64,000 nt of DNA from Stutzerimonas stutzeri (lineage in GTDB: Bacteria > Pseudomonadota > Gammaproteobacteria > Pseudomonadales > Pseudomonadaceae): positions 310,001 to 374,000 of the forward strand of contig CP077641.1 of assembly GCA_019056435.1 (NCBI GenBank), given 5' to 3'. The notes under the pieces are model-generated. The model was not told the DNA's origin. It ran no database searches and saw nothing but the letters and a program-made list of their open reading frames with translations. Shown here piece after piece: positions 18,585-28,051 of this stretch. The translations under genes were made by a program, and so were the position numbers. Numbering within the stretch: position 1 is the stretch's first letter; every line of letters starts with the position of its first letter.

Positions 18585-19025
18585 TCAGCCTTCCTTGTTT
18601 GGTGGCCAGCCGTTGGTGTTGACCTTGGAGGTCCACTTGAGGAACTCGGCCATATCGTCGACTTCCCCTTCGCTGAGGTGGAACTGCGGCATCGCGCGGC
18701 GGCCTGGCGCGCCCAGCGGCTGGGCTTTCATCCACGCCTGCAGGAAGGGCTTGAAGGCCGCATCGCCACCACGCCGCTCGAACACGTTTCCCAGCTCCGG
18801 CGCGAAGTAGGCACCTTCACCAAGCAGGCTGTGGCAGCCGATGCAGTTGTTGTTTTCCCAGATCGCTTTACCGCGAACCACGGCTTCGGAGATTTCCGAC
18901 TCGTTGGATCGCTCTGGAAAGGTCTGCTCTGTGTGGTAGGTCAGGCCCAGGAATACGAGGAGGAAAAAGACGCTTCCTCCGAAGTAGATGTTCCTGGCCA
19001 TTCCTTTCGTGAAGGTCTCGGACAT
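18585..19025 (-). CDS. norC: Nitric oxide reductase cytochrome c subunit
   Basis: A 146-residue membrane-anchored c-type cytochrome with one N-terminal transmembrane helix (about residues 13-30) and a heme site CIGCH at 61-65. It passes electrons from periplasmic donors to NorB. A conserved Met ligand is likely in AMPQFHLSE. It is the first gene of norCB, with a perfect FNR-type box 58-71 bp upstream of the ATG. Confidence 0.95.
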   Translation of the reverse strand: MSETFTKGMARNIYFGGSVFFLLVFLGLTYHTEQTFPERSNESEISEAVVRGKAIWENNNCIGCHSLLGEGAYFAPELGNVFERRGGDAAFKPFLQAWMKAQPLGAPGRRAMPQFHLSEGEVDDMAEFLKWTSKVNTNGWPPNKEG

Positions 19026-19082
19026 GGTCGCCTCCTCATGGCTTGGCGAGGCCAGTTTAAGAAGGCAGCTATCGAAACCTGC

Positions 19083-19096
19083 TTGATGACAATCAA
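19083..19096. promoter_or_regulatory. FNR/DNR box of norCB
   Basis: TTGAT-GACA-ATCAA, a perfect consensus palindrome centred about 64 bp upstream of the norC ATG. DNR-type activation is the expected mechanism. Confidence 0.8.
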
Positions 19097-19136
19097 GAAA
19101 AACCTGAACGCGGAGGTCGGGTTTTCAGGGTGACCG

Positions 19137-19780
19137 CTGATCGCCAGCAAGCTGGCTCCTACAAAAAGCCGTGCGGTTCAGCAGGCCTCAGCGCTTGATA
19201 TCTGGCGCGGTCGTCACGCGTCCGAAAAACCGTAGGAGCGAGCTTGCTCGCGATCCGACGCTGGGTGGCGGGGGACTCATTGGGGACAGACGTCCGACAG
19301 CGCTCATGATGTCGAGCGGGTAAAACCGCCGCCGCTGATCGCCAGCAAGCTGGCTCCTACAAAAAGCCGTGCGGTTCAGCAGGCCTCAGCGCTTGATATC
19401 TGGCGCGGTTTTCACGCGTCCGAAAAACCGTAGGAGCGAGCTTGCTCGCGATCCGACGCTGGATGGCGGAGCTCATGGGGGCAAGACGTTCGGCAGCGCT
19501 CATGATGTCGACTGGGTAAAACCGCCGCCGCTGATCGCCAGCAAGCTGGCTCCTACAAAAAGCCGTGCGGTTCAGCAGGCCTCGGCGCTTGATATCTGGC
19601 GCGGTCGTCACGCGTCCGAAAAACCGTAGGAGCGAGCTTGCTCGCGATCCGACGCTGGGTGGCGGGGACTCATTGGGGACAGACGTCCGGCAGCGCTCAT
19701 GATGTCGAGCGGGTAAAACCGCCGCCGCTGATCGCCAGCAAGCTGGCTCCTACAAAAAGCCGTGCGGTTCAGCAGGATAG
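19137..19780. repeat. Tandem array of a ~197-bp REPIN-containing unit
   Basis: Three full units and a partial fourth start CTGATCGCCAGCAAGCTGG at 19137, 19335, 19531 and 19728 (periods 198, 196, 197). Each carries an inverted pair of REP halves, GATCGCCAGCAAGCTGGCTCCTAC and GTAGGAGCGAGCTTGCTCGCGATC, the structure of a REPIN. Copies differ at few positions. There is no gene in 19097-19791. Confidence 0.92.
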
Positions 19781-19791
19781 CCGCAGCGCCT

Positions 19792-20043
19792 TCACAGGCT
19801 CATCACCAGCAGAATCCCGCCCGCCATCGCCACCGGCCAGCCGAGCAGCAGCAGGCGCCACATCACGGGTGCATGGCGCAGCTCCATGAACCCATCGGTG
19901 ATCAGCCAGGCCTTGGCTGCCGCAACGGCGAGCACGGCGCCGGCGAGCAGCAAGGTCGAGCCGGCGCTGCCCAGCCGAACGGTGACGGTCGACAGCAACG
20001 CCAACGCCAGCCAGCAACCGATCAGCCTCTTGGAAGCGGACAT
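19792..20043 (-). CDS. norF: NorF/NirP small membrane protein of NO reductase cluster
   Basis: An 83-residue protein with two or three hydrophobic helices, related to subunit IV-like proteins of heme-copper oxidases. norEF products support NO reductase activity in the membrane; the exact step is not established. The ATG at 20043 (MSASKRLIGCW) has GAGG upstream. It lies ten bp after norE, completing the nirQ-norE-norF operon (nirQOP in pseudomonads). Confidence 0.8.
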   Translation of the reverse strand: MSASKRLIGCWLALALLSTVTVRLGSAGSTLLLAGAVLAVAAAKAWLITDGFMELRHAPVMWRLLLLGWPVAMAGGILLVMSL

Positions 20044-20053
20044 CGCGACCTCA

Positions 20054-20635
20054 TCAGTCGAGTAGGTAAACCAGCGGAAAGAGCAACACCCAGACCAGGT
20101 CCACCATGTGCCAGTAGAGCACCCCGGATTCAAGGCCGGCGCAGTCATCCGGTCGGTACTGGCCGCGATAGCTGCGCAGCGCCATCCAGCCGAGGATGAC
20201 CATCCCTAGCAGCACGTGCAGGAAGTGGAAGCCGGTCAGGATCCAGTAAAGGGTGAAAAAGGTGTCGTGCTCCAACCCCAGCCCGAGCGAAGCCAGGTGC
20301 GCGTACTCGCCGAGCTTTAGCACCACGTAGAGGCAGGACGACCCCAGCGCCGCCATCAGCAGCAGCGCAGCACGCCGCCCCCAATCCGCACGCACTTGCT
20401 CGACTGCCAGTGCGGCCAACAACCCGGCCGTCAGCAGGCTGAGCGTCAGTGCCAGACCCGTCGAGCTGTCGAGTGCCTTGCGGCTTTCGCCGAACAGTTC
20501 CGGGTTGAGCGCCTGCGCCACGGCGAAGGCCAGGATCAGGATGGCGAAGACGGTCAGCTCGGCGAGGATGAAGAACCACATCGCCAGATCACCCGGCAGC
20601 CGCCTAACGGCTACGCCCTCAGGCGAAGTGGACAT
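20054..20635 (-). CDS. norE: NorE/NirO, cytochrome oxidase subunit III-like protein
   Basis: A 193-residue membrane protein with five hydrophobic helices and subunit-III signatures (LPGDLAMWFFILAEL near the start; LTGFHFLHVLLGM and YWHMVDLVWVLLF near the end). NorE is an accessory protein of nitric oxide reductase. The start overlaps the nirQ stop by 17 bases, indicating translational coupling. The downstream gene is norF. Confidence 0.87.
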   Translation of the reverse strand: MSTSPEGVAVRRLPGDLAMWFFILAELTVFAILILAFAVAQALNPELFGESRKALDSSTGLALTLSLLTAGLLAALAVEQVRADWGRRAALLLMAALGSSCLYVVLKLGEYAHLASLGLGLEHDTFFTLYWILTGFHFLHVLLGMVILGWMALRSYRGQYRPDDCAGLESGVLYWHMVDLVWVLLFPLVYLLD

Positions 20636-21425
20636 CGACCACGTCCATCAACGCCGCAACGGTTTGCGCATCGTCCGACAGGGGCTCGGCCAGACACGCC
20701 AGACAGGCCTCACGCGGGCGCATGCCGGAACCGATCATGCGCGCGGTGAAGATCAGCAGGCGGGTCGAGGCGACTTCCTCGAGATCGTGCTGTTCCAGTC
20801 GGCGCAGCGCCTGGCCGAGCTTGACCACCTGTGCCGCAAGCGGGGTCTCGACCCCGGCCTCGTTGGCGACGATGCGCACCTCCTCCTCGGCCGGCGGGTA
20901 GTCGAAACGCATGGCCACGAAGCGTTGCCGGGTACTCGGTTTCATGCCCTTGAGCAGGTTCTGATAGCCGGGGTTGTAGCTGACCACCAGCATGAAGCCC
21001 GGCGGCGCCTTGAGTGCCTCGCCGGTGCGCTCGATGAACAGCTCGCGGCGATCATCGGCCAGCGGGTGCAGCACCACGGCGGTGTCCTGGCGGGCCTCGA
21101 CTACCTCGTCCAGATAGCAGATGCCGCCCTCGCGCACCGCACGGGTCAGCGGACCGTCCTGCCACCAGGTGCCTTCGGTGCCGATCAGGTGACGGCCGAC
21201 CAGGTCAGCGGCGGAGAGGTCGTCATGGCAGGCCACGGTGTACAGCGGCAGGTTCAGCCGATGCGCCATGTGCTGCACGAAGCGGGTCTTGCCGCAGCCG
21301 GTCGGCCCCTTGATCAGCACCGGCATGCCATGCCGCCAGGCCTGCTCGAAGAGCGCCTCTTCGTTGCCCAGCGATTGATAGAACGGAGCATCGGCCGGGC
21401 CGAAGAAGGTTTCGGGCGCATTCAT
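20619..21425 (-). CDS. nirQ: NirQ/NorQ MoxR-type AAA+ ATPase
   Basis: A 268-residue AAA+ ATPase of the MoxR/CbbQ family with Walker A GPTGCGKT (near residue 40) and Walker B ICYLDEVVEA. Together with the VWA protein NorD it activates NO reductase, probably by metal insertion. First gene of the leftward nirQ-norE-norF operon, divergent from nirS; an FNR-type box lies about 97 bp upstream. Length and motifs are standard. Confidence 0.93.
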   Translation of the reverse strand: MNAPETFFGPADAPFYQSLGNEEALFEQAWRHGMPVLIKGPTGCGKTRFVQHMAHRLNLPLYTVACHDDLSAADLVGRHLIGTEGTWWQDGPLTRAVREGGICYLDEVVEARQDTAVVLHPLADDRRELFIERTGEALKAPPGFMLVVSYNPGYQNLLKGMKPSTRQRFVAMRFDYPPAEEEVRIVANEAGVETPLAAQVVKLGQALRRLEQHDLEEVASTRLLIFTARMIGSGMRPREACLACLAEPLSDDAQTVAALMDVVDVHFA

Positions 21426-21515
21426 GGGCGATACCTCACTGCAGCGGTTGATAGATCGGATGCCGCCACGCTAGCCCTGCTCCAGCCACCCCATCAAGCC
21501 GTTCGCCGGCGAAGC

Positions 21516-23402
<1,887 letters not shown>

Positions 23403-23418
23403 ATTTAACGTCCATAAC

Positions 23419-23468
23419 ACTCAGCACGACGTGTACTGAGTTCAAACCGGGGGACGTCAAGAGCCCCC
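23419..23468 (+). terminator. Two hairpins in the nirS-nirM intergenic region
   Basis: The first stem, ACTCAG at 23419-23424 with CTGAGT at 23436-23441, extends inward past one mismatch. The second is GGGGG at 23449-23453 with CCCCC at 23464-23468. No U-tract follows, so partial termination or mRNA processing between nirS and nirM is more likely than complete termination. Confidence 0.5.
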
Positions 23469-23491
23469 AATTAGCCTTGAGGAAGTAACTC

Positions 23492-23806
23492 ATGAAGAAG
23501 TTTCTGATCCCATTGCTTGCCCTGGGCGGCGCCGTGGTTCTGCAGCCCGCTGTGGCGCAGGACGGTGAAGCGCTGTTCAAGAGCAAGCCTTGCGCAGCCT
23601 GCCATGCCATCGATTCCAAGCTGGTCGGCCCGGCGTTCAAGGAAGTCGCGGCCAAGTACGCCGGCCAGGAAGGCGCCGCGGACACACTTGCCGGCCACAT
23701 CAAGAACGGCAGCCAGGGCGTCTGGGGCCCGATCCCGATGCCGCCAAACCCCGTGACCGAGGAAGAAGCCAAGATTCTCGCTGAGTGGGTGCTCAGCCAG
23801 AAGTAA
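23492..23806 (+). CDS. nirM: Cytochrome c551
   Basis: A 104-residue periplasmic cytochrome with a 22-residue signal peptide (ending AVAQ), heme site CAACH at residues 34-38 and the axial Met in the GPIPMPPNP loop, as in Pseudomonas cytochrome c551. It donates electrons to NirS. AGGAAG lies about nine bases before the ATG. It sits between nirS and nirC. Confidence 0.94.
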   Translation: MKKFLIPLLALGGAVVLQPAVAQDGEALFKSKPCAACHAIDSKLVGPAFKEVAAKYAGQEGAADTLAGHIKNGSQGVWGPIPMPPNPVTEEEAKILAEWVLSQK

Positions 23807-23820
23807 TCTCGGAGGACGTC

Positions 23821-24162
23821 ATGACCCTGTCCCGACATGCAGTAACAGGCTTGGGGCTGATCCTGATGTCCCTCCTCCCCGCTTCCGCTGCCCTGGCCGA
23901 CGGCCCTACAGCCGAACGCCAGGCCCAGCTCGACAACCTGCTTCTGCAGGACTGCGGCTCCTGCCACGGCCTGCGCATGACCGGCGGCCTCGGCCCCGCG
24001 CTGACCCGCGAGGCGTTGGCCGGCAAACCCCGAAACAACCTGATCGCCACCGTGACGCACGGGCGGCCCGGCACCGCCATGCCCGGCTGGAAAGCGCTGC
24101 TCGACGAGCAGGACATCGCCTGGCTGGTCGACCGACTCCTGCAAGGATATCCAACGCCATGA
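23821..24162 (+). CDS. nirC: NirC, c-type cytochrome of the nir operon
   Basis: A 113-residue exported monoheme cytochrome: signal peptide to about residue 26, heme site CGSCH at 45-49, likely Met ligand in TAMPGW. NirC can donate electrons to cytochrome cd1 and has been linked to heme d1 maturation. The ATG at 23821 has GGAGG at good spacing; the longer frame from 23785 overlaps nirM. Its stop overlaps the nirF start. Confidence 0.9.
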   Translation: MTLSRHAVTGLGLILMSLLPASAALADGPTAERQAQLDNLLLQDCGSCHGLRMTGGLGPALTREALAGKPRNNLIATVTHGRPGTAMPGWKALLDEQDIAWLVDRLLQGYPTP

Positions 24163-25334
24163 CCCGCCCCACCCTGCTGTTCGCGACCGTTACCCTGCTC
24201 ACCGCCTGCGCGCAACAGCCACTGCGCGGCAGCGGCGATCTCGGCGTGGTGGTGGAGCGTGCCACCGGCAGCCTGCAGCTCATCGAAACCAGCGGCCAGA
24301 CGCGGCTGGCCCGCATCGAAGGCCTGGGCGATCTGTCCCACGCCTCGGTGGTCTTCTCTCGCGATCAGCGTTACGCCTACGTCTTCGGCCGCGACGGCGG
24401 GCTGACCAAGGTCGACCTGCTGCGTCAGCGCATCGACCGTCGCGTGGTCCAGGGCGGCAACAGCATTGGCGGCGCCATCAGTCAGGACGGCAAGCTGATC
24501 GCCGTCGGTAATTACGAGCCAGGTGGCGTGAAGGTCTTCGACGCCCAGACGCTGGAGCTGGTGGCAGACATCCCTGCCACACCACTGGCCGACGGCAGCC
24601 GCAATTCCCGCGTGGTCGGCGTGATCGACGCCCCCGGCAGGCGCTTCATCTACAGCCTGTTCGACACAGACGAAACCTGGCTGCTGGATTTCAGCGAAGG
24701 CAACACGCCGAAGGTCACCCGCTTCGAAAACGTCGGCAAGCAACCCTACGACGCGCTGCTGACGCCGGAAGGTCGCTATTACATCGCCGGCCTGTTCGGC
24801 GAGGACGGCATGGCCAAGATCGACCTCTGGCACACCACGCGCGGCGTCGAGCGCATCCTCGACGGTTATGGCCGAGGCCAGGAAAGGCTGCCGGTCTACA
24901 AGATGCCGCACCTCGAGGGCTGGACCGTGGCCGGCGACCAGACCTTCGTTCCTGCCATCGGCCAGCACCGGGTCCTGGTGATGGACTCGACAGACTGGAA
25001 ACAGACCGACGCCATCGACGTCGCTGGCCAACCGGTGTTCGTCATGGCGCGGCCGGACGCCCGGCAGATCTGGGTCAACTTCGCCCACCCGGACAACGGC
25101 AAGGTGCAGGTCATCGACAGCGAGACCCACGAAATCATCGCTACCCTCGAGCCCGGCCCCGCCGTGCTGCACATGGAGTTCACCGCCCGTGGCGACCAGC
25201 TCTGGCTGTCGGTGCGCGACGGCAACGAGCTGCAGGTCTGGGACCCCTACAGCCTTAAGCTGCTCAAGCGGCTGCCGGCCCAGAGCCCGAGCGGCATTTT
25301 CTTCAGCAGCCGCGCCCACGAGACGGGGCTGTGA
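24159..25334 (+). CDS. nirF: NirF, heme d1 biosynthesis propeller protein
   Basis: A 391-residue periplasmic protein homologous to the d1 domain of NirS and required for heme d1 synthesis, acting as a dihydro-heme d1 dehydrogenase or carrier. The N-terminus (LLFATVTLLTACAQQ) has a lipobox, so it is probably a lipoprotein. Repeated propeller-blade sequences (SRDQRYAYVFGRDGG, SQDGKLIAVGNYEPGG) run along its length. The start overlaps the nirC stop by four bases (ATGA). Confidence 0.93.
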   Translation: MTRPTLLFATVTLLTACAQQPLRGSGDLGVVVERATGSLQLIETSGQTRLARIEGLGDLSHASVVFSRDQRYAYVFGRDGGLTKVDLLRQRIDRRVVQGGNSIGGAISQDGKLIAVGNYEPGGVKVFDAQTLELVADIPATPLADGSRNSRVVGVIDAPGRRFIYSLFDTDETWLLDFSEGNTPKVTRFENVGKQPYDALLTPEGRYYIAGLFGEDGMAKIDLWHTTRGVERILDGYGRGQERLPVYKMPHLEGWTVAGDQTFVPAIGQHRVLVMDSTDWKQTDAIDVAGQPVFVMARPDARQIWVNFAHPDNGKVQVIDSETHEIIATLEPGPAVLHMEFTARGDQLWLSVRDGNELQVWDPYSLKLLKRLPAQSPSGIFFSSRAHETGL

Positions 25335-25335
25335 C

Positions 25336-25794
25336 ATGCAGATCGACGCCCTCAGCCGCCGCCTGATCGACCGTTTCCAGCACGGCATGCCGCTGTGCGC
25401 CGAACCCTACCGCGCCATGGCCGAAACGCTCGGCTGCAGCGAAGGCGAGGTACTGGCCTGTCTGCAACGCCTGGAGCACAACGGTGGTCTGTCGCGCATC
25501 GGCCCGGTGTTCGAACACAGCCGCGCCGGCGCCAGCACCCTGGTCGCCCTCGCCGTCCCGGAGCAGCACCTGGAAGCAGTGGCCGAACAGATCAACCGGC
25601 TGCCGGAGGTCAACCACAACTACCTGCGCGAACACGCCTACAACCTCTGGTTCGTGCTTACCGGCCCGGATCGCGCACATATCGACGCGCTCTTGCGGAC
25701 GATCGAAGCGCAAACCGGCCTGAAACCCCTCGATCTGCCGATGCGAGCGGCTTACCGCATCGACCTTGGCTTTCCCATCGGAGAGGCGTCATGA
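25336..25794 (+). CDS. nirD: NirD, siroheme decarboxylase subunit
   Basis: A 152-residue Lrp/AsnC-type protein. With NirL, NirG and NirH it decarboxylates siroheme to 12,18-didecarboxysiroheme in heme d1 synthesis. The N-terminal helix-turn-helix-like part ([14 protein letters not shown]) and the C-terminal ferredoxin-like domain ([16 protein letters not shown]) resemble NirG at 26299. It begins two bases after nirF and overlaps nirL by four bases. Confidence 0.9.
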   Translation: MQIDALSRRLIDRFQHGMPLCAEPYRAMAETLGCSEGEVLACLQRLEHNGGLSRIGPVFEHSRAGASTLVALAVPEQHLEAVAEQINRLPEVNHNYLREHAYNLWFVLTGPDRAHIDALLRTIEAQTGLKPLDLPMRAAYRIDLGFPIGEAS

Positions 25795-26306
25795 CCCTCT
25801 TGCTCAACGACAGCCAGTGCCTGCAACTACGGCGCCTGCTCGAAGCCGGGCTGCCGCTCGCCGCACGGCCCTATCAGCTGCTGGCCGAGCGCGTCGGCGC
25901 CACCGAGGACGCGGTGATCGAGCAGGTCCGGCACTGGAGCGAGAGCGGGCTGTTTCGCCGCGTCGGCCTGGTGCTCAAGCACCGCGCCATGGGCTTTCGC
26001 GCCAACGCCATGCTGGTGATGGACATTCCCGATGATCGCGTCGATGAGGTCGGTCGCACACTCGGCCAGGCCCGTGGCATCAACCTCTGCTACCAGCGGC
26101 CGCGCCGCCTGCCGGACTGGCCCTACAACCTCTTCTGCATGGTCCATGGCCGCGAGCGCGAGCAGGTCACCGCGCTGATCGAGGCGCTGCTGGCCGCGCA
26201 CGGGCTGAGCGAAGTGCCCCATCAATTGCTGTTCAGCACCCGTGCGTTCAAGCAGTGCGGTGGCCGCTACGCACCGCCCGCCGCGCAGGAGTCCGCCCAT
26301 GGATGA
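25791..26306 (+). CDS. nirL: NirL, siroheme decarboxylase subunit
   Basis: A 171-residue Lrp-type protein, partner of NirD. Typical segments are [23 protein letters not shown] near the start and [24 protein letters not shown] in the effector-type domain. It resembles NirH more than NirD or NirG. The start overlaps nirD (ATGA) and its end overlaps nirG by eight bases, consistent with tight translational coupling. Confidence 0.9.
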   Translation: MTLLLNDSQCLQLRRLLEAGLPLAARPYQLLAERVGATEDAVIEQVRHWSESGLFRRVGLVLKHRAMGFRANAMLVMDIPDDRVDEVGRTLGQARGINLCYQRPRRLPDWPYNLFCMVHGREREQVTALIEALLAAHGLSEVPHQLLFSTRAFKQCGGRYAPPAAQESAHG

Positions 26307-26742
26307 GTTCGACCGCCGCCTGATCAATCGCCTGCAGCACGGCCTGCCGCTGGTTCGCCATCCCTGGCAGGCTCTGGCCGACGAACTGGACGCCGAGCCC
26401 TCGGCCCTGCGTGAACGGGTCCACGCTCTGCTCGACGACGGCACGCTTACCCGTTTCGGGCCGATGTTCGATATCGAGCGACTCGGCGGTGCCTTCACCC
26501 TCGCCGCGCTCTCGGTGCCCGAGGCGCGCTTCGACGCCGTCGCCAATCAGCTCGCGGCCATGCCGGAGGTCGCGCACAACTACCGCCGCGAACACGCCTG
26601 GAACATGTGGTTCGTGCTCGGTTGCGCAACGCCGCAGGGCATCGCCGAAACCATCGCCCGGATCGAAGCCGAAACGGGCTTGCCGGTACTCAACCTGCCG
26701 AAGGAGGCGACCTACCATGTCGGCCTGCACTTTTCCGTCTGA
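26299..26742 (+). CDS. nirG: NirG, siroheme decarboxylase subunit
   Basis: A 147-residue Lrp-type protein with [16 protein letters not shown] near the start and [16 protein letters not shown] in the C-terminal domain, clearly paralogous to NirD. It forms part of the NirDLGH siroheme decarboxylase in the cytoplasm. CAGGAG precedes the ATG; the longer frame from 26242 lies inside nirL. Confidence 0.9.
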   Translation: MDEFDRRLINRLQHGLPLVRHPWQALADELDAEPSALRERVHALLDDGTLTRFGPMFDIERLGGAFTLAALSVPEARFDAVANQLAAMPEVAHNYRREHAWNMWFVLGCATPQGIAETIARIEAETGLPVLNLPKEATYHVGLHFSV

Positions 26743-27463
26743 GGCGGGCGGCCCGTCCAACCCCGGCACCGCCATCCTGGAGAGGCGCCTGGTCGCGCTG
26801 ACCGAAGCCGGCTTACCGCTGGTCGAAGACCCCTGGGCCTGGCTGGCCGAACGGCTGGACATCAGCGTTGACGCCACGCTCGGCCTCTTGCAGCGACTGC
26901 AGGCCGAAGGCGCCATTCGCCGGATCGCCGCGGTGCCCAATCACTATCGCCTGGGCTATCGGCACAACGGCATGACCGTCTGGGACGTGGACGATGCGCA
27001 ACTCGACCGCCTCGGCCCGCTGATCGGCTCGCAAGCGTTCGTCAGCCATTGCTACCGCCGCCCCCGCCGGCCGGCATGGGATTACAACCTGTTCGCCATG
27101 GTCCATGGCCGCAGCGCCGGCGAGATCGACGCCTACCGCGCCGAGATCCGGCGCCTGCTCGGCGACGCCTGCCGCCACGACGACATGCTCGTCAGTAGCC
27201 GCATTCTGAAGAAAACCGGATTGCGTGTGGGCGCAGGCGCATCACGGGCGCCTGCGGCTAGGAACCGCCACTCGGGCTTGAACAGGCCGAGCAGGAAAAA
27301 CAGCGTGGAGAACACCCAGGCGACCAGCGCGTACAGACGGATCTGCTCGGCGGTCCAGACCCAGGCGAACCAATCGATGATGAAAAAGCTCTTCCAGCCT
27401 TCCAGCCACTGTGCGCCGCCCCAGCTGATCACCCATTTCCAGAACAGGCTGCTGACCAGGTAA
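26717..27463 (+). CDS. nirH: NirH, siroheme decarboxylase subunit, with unusual read-through tail
   Basis: Lrp-type partner of NirG and paralogue of NirL (FVSHCYRRPRRPAWDYNLFAMVHG). AAGGAGG lies nine bases before the ATG, which overlaps the nirG end. Family proteins are about 170 residues and the recognisable domain ends near 27230 (ILKKTGLRV). The frame nevertheless stays open to 27463, crossing a hairpin at 27232-27256 and running antisense into the convergent small membrane gene. The extra ~75 residues look non-coding. Either a stop codon has been lost through a small sequence error or the protein has a real extension. Confidence 0.8.
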   Translation: MSACTFPSEAGGPSNPGTAILERRLVALTEAGLPLVEDPWAWLAERLDISVDATLGLLQRLQAEGAIRRIAAVPNHYRLGYRHNGMTVWDVDDAQLDRLGPLIGSQAFVSHCYRRPRRPAWDYNLFAMVHGRSAGEIDAYRAEIRRLLGDACRHDDMLVSSRILKKTGLRVGAGASRAPAARNRHSGLNRPSRKNSVENTQATSAYRRICSAVQTQANQSMMKKLFQPSSHCAPPQLITHFQNRLLTR

Positions 27464-27489
27464 AGCAGAATGAACTCGATGAGCCCCAT
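27133..27489 (-). CDS. Small two-helix membrane protein of unknown function in the nir cluster
   Basis: The credible part is about 75-80 residues with two hydrophobic helices (GLIEFILLYLVSSLFWKWVISW and LYALVAWVFSTLFFLLGLF) and many Trp. The frame then continues antisense through the end of nirH to 27133, so the C-terminus is uncertain. It starts 12 bp after the other small membrane ORF (27502-27750) on the same strand, so the two form a pair opposite to the surrounding nir genes. I do not recognise the family. Confidence 0.55.
   Translation of the reverse strand: MGLIEFILLYLVSSLFWKWVISWGGAQWLEGWKSFFIIDWFAWVWTAEQIRLYALVAWVFSTLFFLLGLFKPEWRFLAAGARDAPAPTRNPVFFRMRLLTSMSSWRQASPSRRRISAR
27232..27256. 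terminator. Bidirectional hairpin between nirH and the convergent membrane ORF
   Basis: CGCAGGCGC and GCGCCTGCG form a perfect 9-bp stem around a 7-nt loop. Its position at the junction of two convergent genes suggests a shared terminator, although no clear U-tract follows on either strand. Confidence 0.55.
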
Positions 27490-27501
27490 GATCGAAGCCC
27501 C

Positions 27502-27750
27502 CTAGCCGAGCGACACCCGCACCAGCCCGATCACGATCATCACGTAGGCAAAGAGCACCAGATGATTCAGGCGGTTGGGCGGCAACCGATACACCTCGCC
27601 TTTGCTCTTGAGATAGATATCGCCCGTCAGCGCGATGATCAGCGCGGCGGGCATGCAGCCCAGCACCAGCAGAAAAATGAACCAGCGCCGTCGGAAGAAC
27701 GGCACCTCGGCATAGTCGATGTCGACCTTGACCGCTTCTGATCCTTCCAT
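27502..27750 (-). CDS. Small two-helix membrane protein of unknown function in the nir cluster
   Basis: An 82-residue protein with a short acidic N-terminus (MEGSEAVKVDIDYAEVPFF), an RRR stop-transfer motif, and two hydrophobic helices (FIFLLVLGCMPAALIIAL and LVLFAYVMIVIGLVRVSL). The ATG at 27750 has AAAGGA eight bases upstream and is preferred over 27768. It is divergent from nirJ and paired with the ORF at 27133-27489. It could be a membrane accessory for nitrite reduction or heme d1 handling; this is only suggested by position. Confidence 0.6.
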   Translation of the reverse strand: MEGSEAVKVDIDYAEVPFFRRRWFIFLLVLGCMPAALIIALTGDIYLKSKGEVYRLPPNRLNHLVLFAYVMIVIGLVRVSLG

Positions 27751-27954
27751 CTTCAAATCCTTTTGCATGCAGATTGTTCGAGCTGGGCCTCCCGCCCGTA
27801 CATCGCCAATGGAAGCGGTGCGTTCGCGACATTATCGAGACCGCTCGCGCGCGTCTATCGCAGCGGTCGATCCTCCCCGCGGAATGTGACGACGATCAGA
27901 TCGAGCGCAGCGCCAAACGCGGATGAATGACCGCACCCTGACCAGGGCTTTTTA

Positions 27955-27968
27955 TTGTTTCCGGTCAA
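27955..27968. promoter_or_regulatory. Weak FNR-like site upstream of nirJ
   Basis: TTGTT-TCCG-GTCAA has two mismatches from the FNR consensus. It lies 83-96 bp upstream of the nirJ ATG and could serve nirJEN or the divergent membrane ORFs. Listed as tentative; nothing else is seen in 27751-28051. Confidence 0.3.
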
Positions 27969-28051
27969 GGATGGGCTGCCCTGGCTCGGAGATGCTGCGC
28001 CCAACGGACCCCGCCGCACGGCGTGACAGGGCCCGCTCCGAGGAGACGCTC

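Noticed and set aside
19137-19889. Small ORFs at 19369-19629 and 19638-19889
   Set aside because: They translate the REPIN tandem array and repeat the same peptide; not genes.
24159-25388. Minus-strand 531-residue frame over nirC, nirF and nirD (23793-25388)
   Set aside because: Shadow of the coupled nir genes; no family signature or ribosome site.
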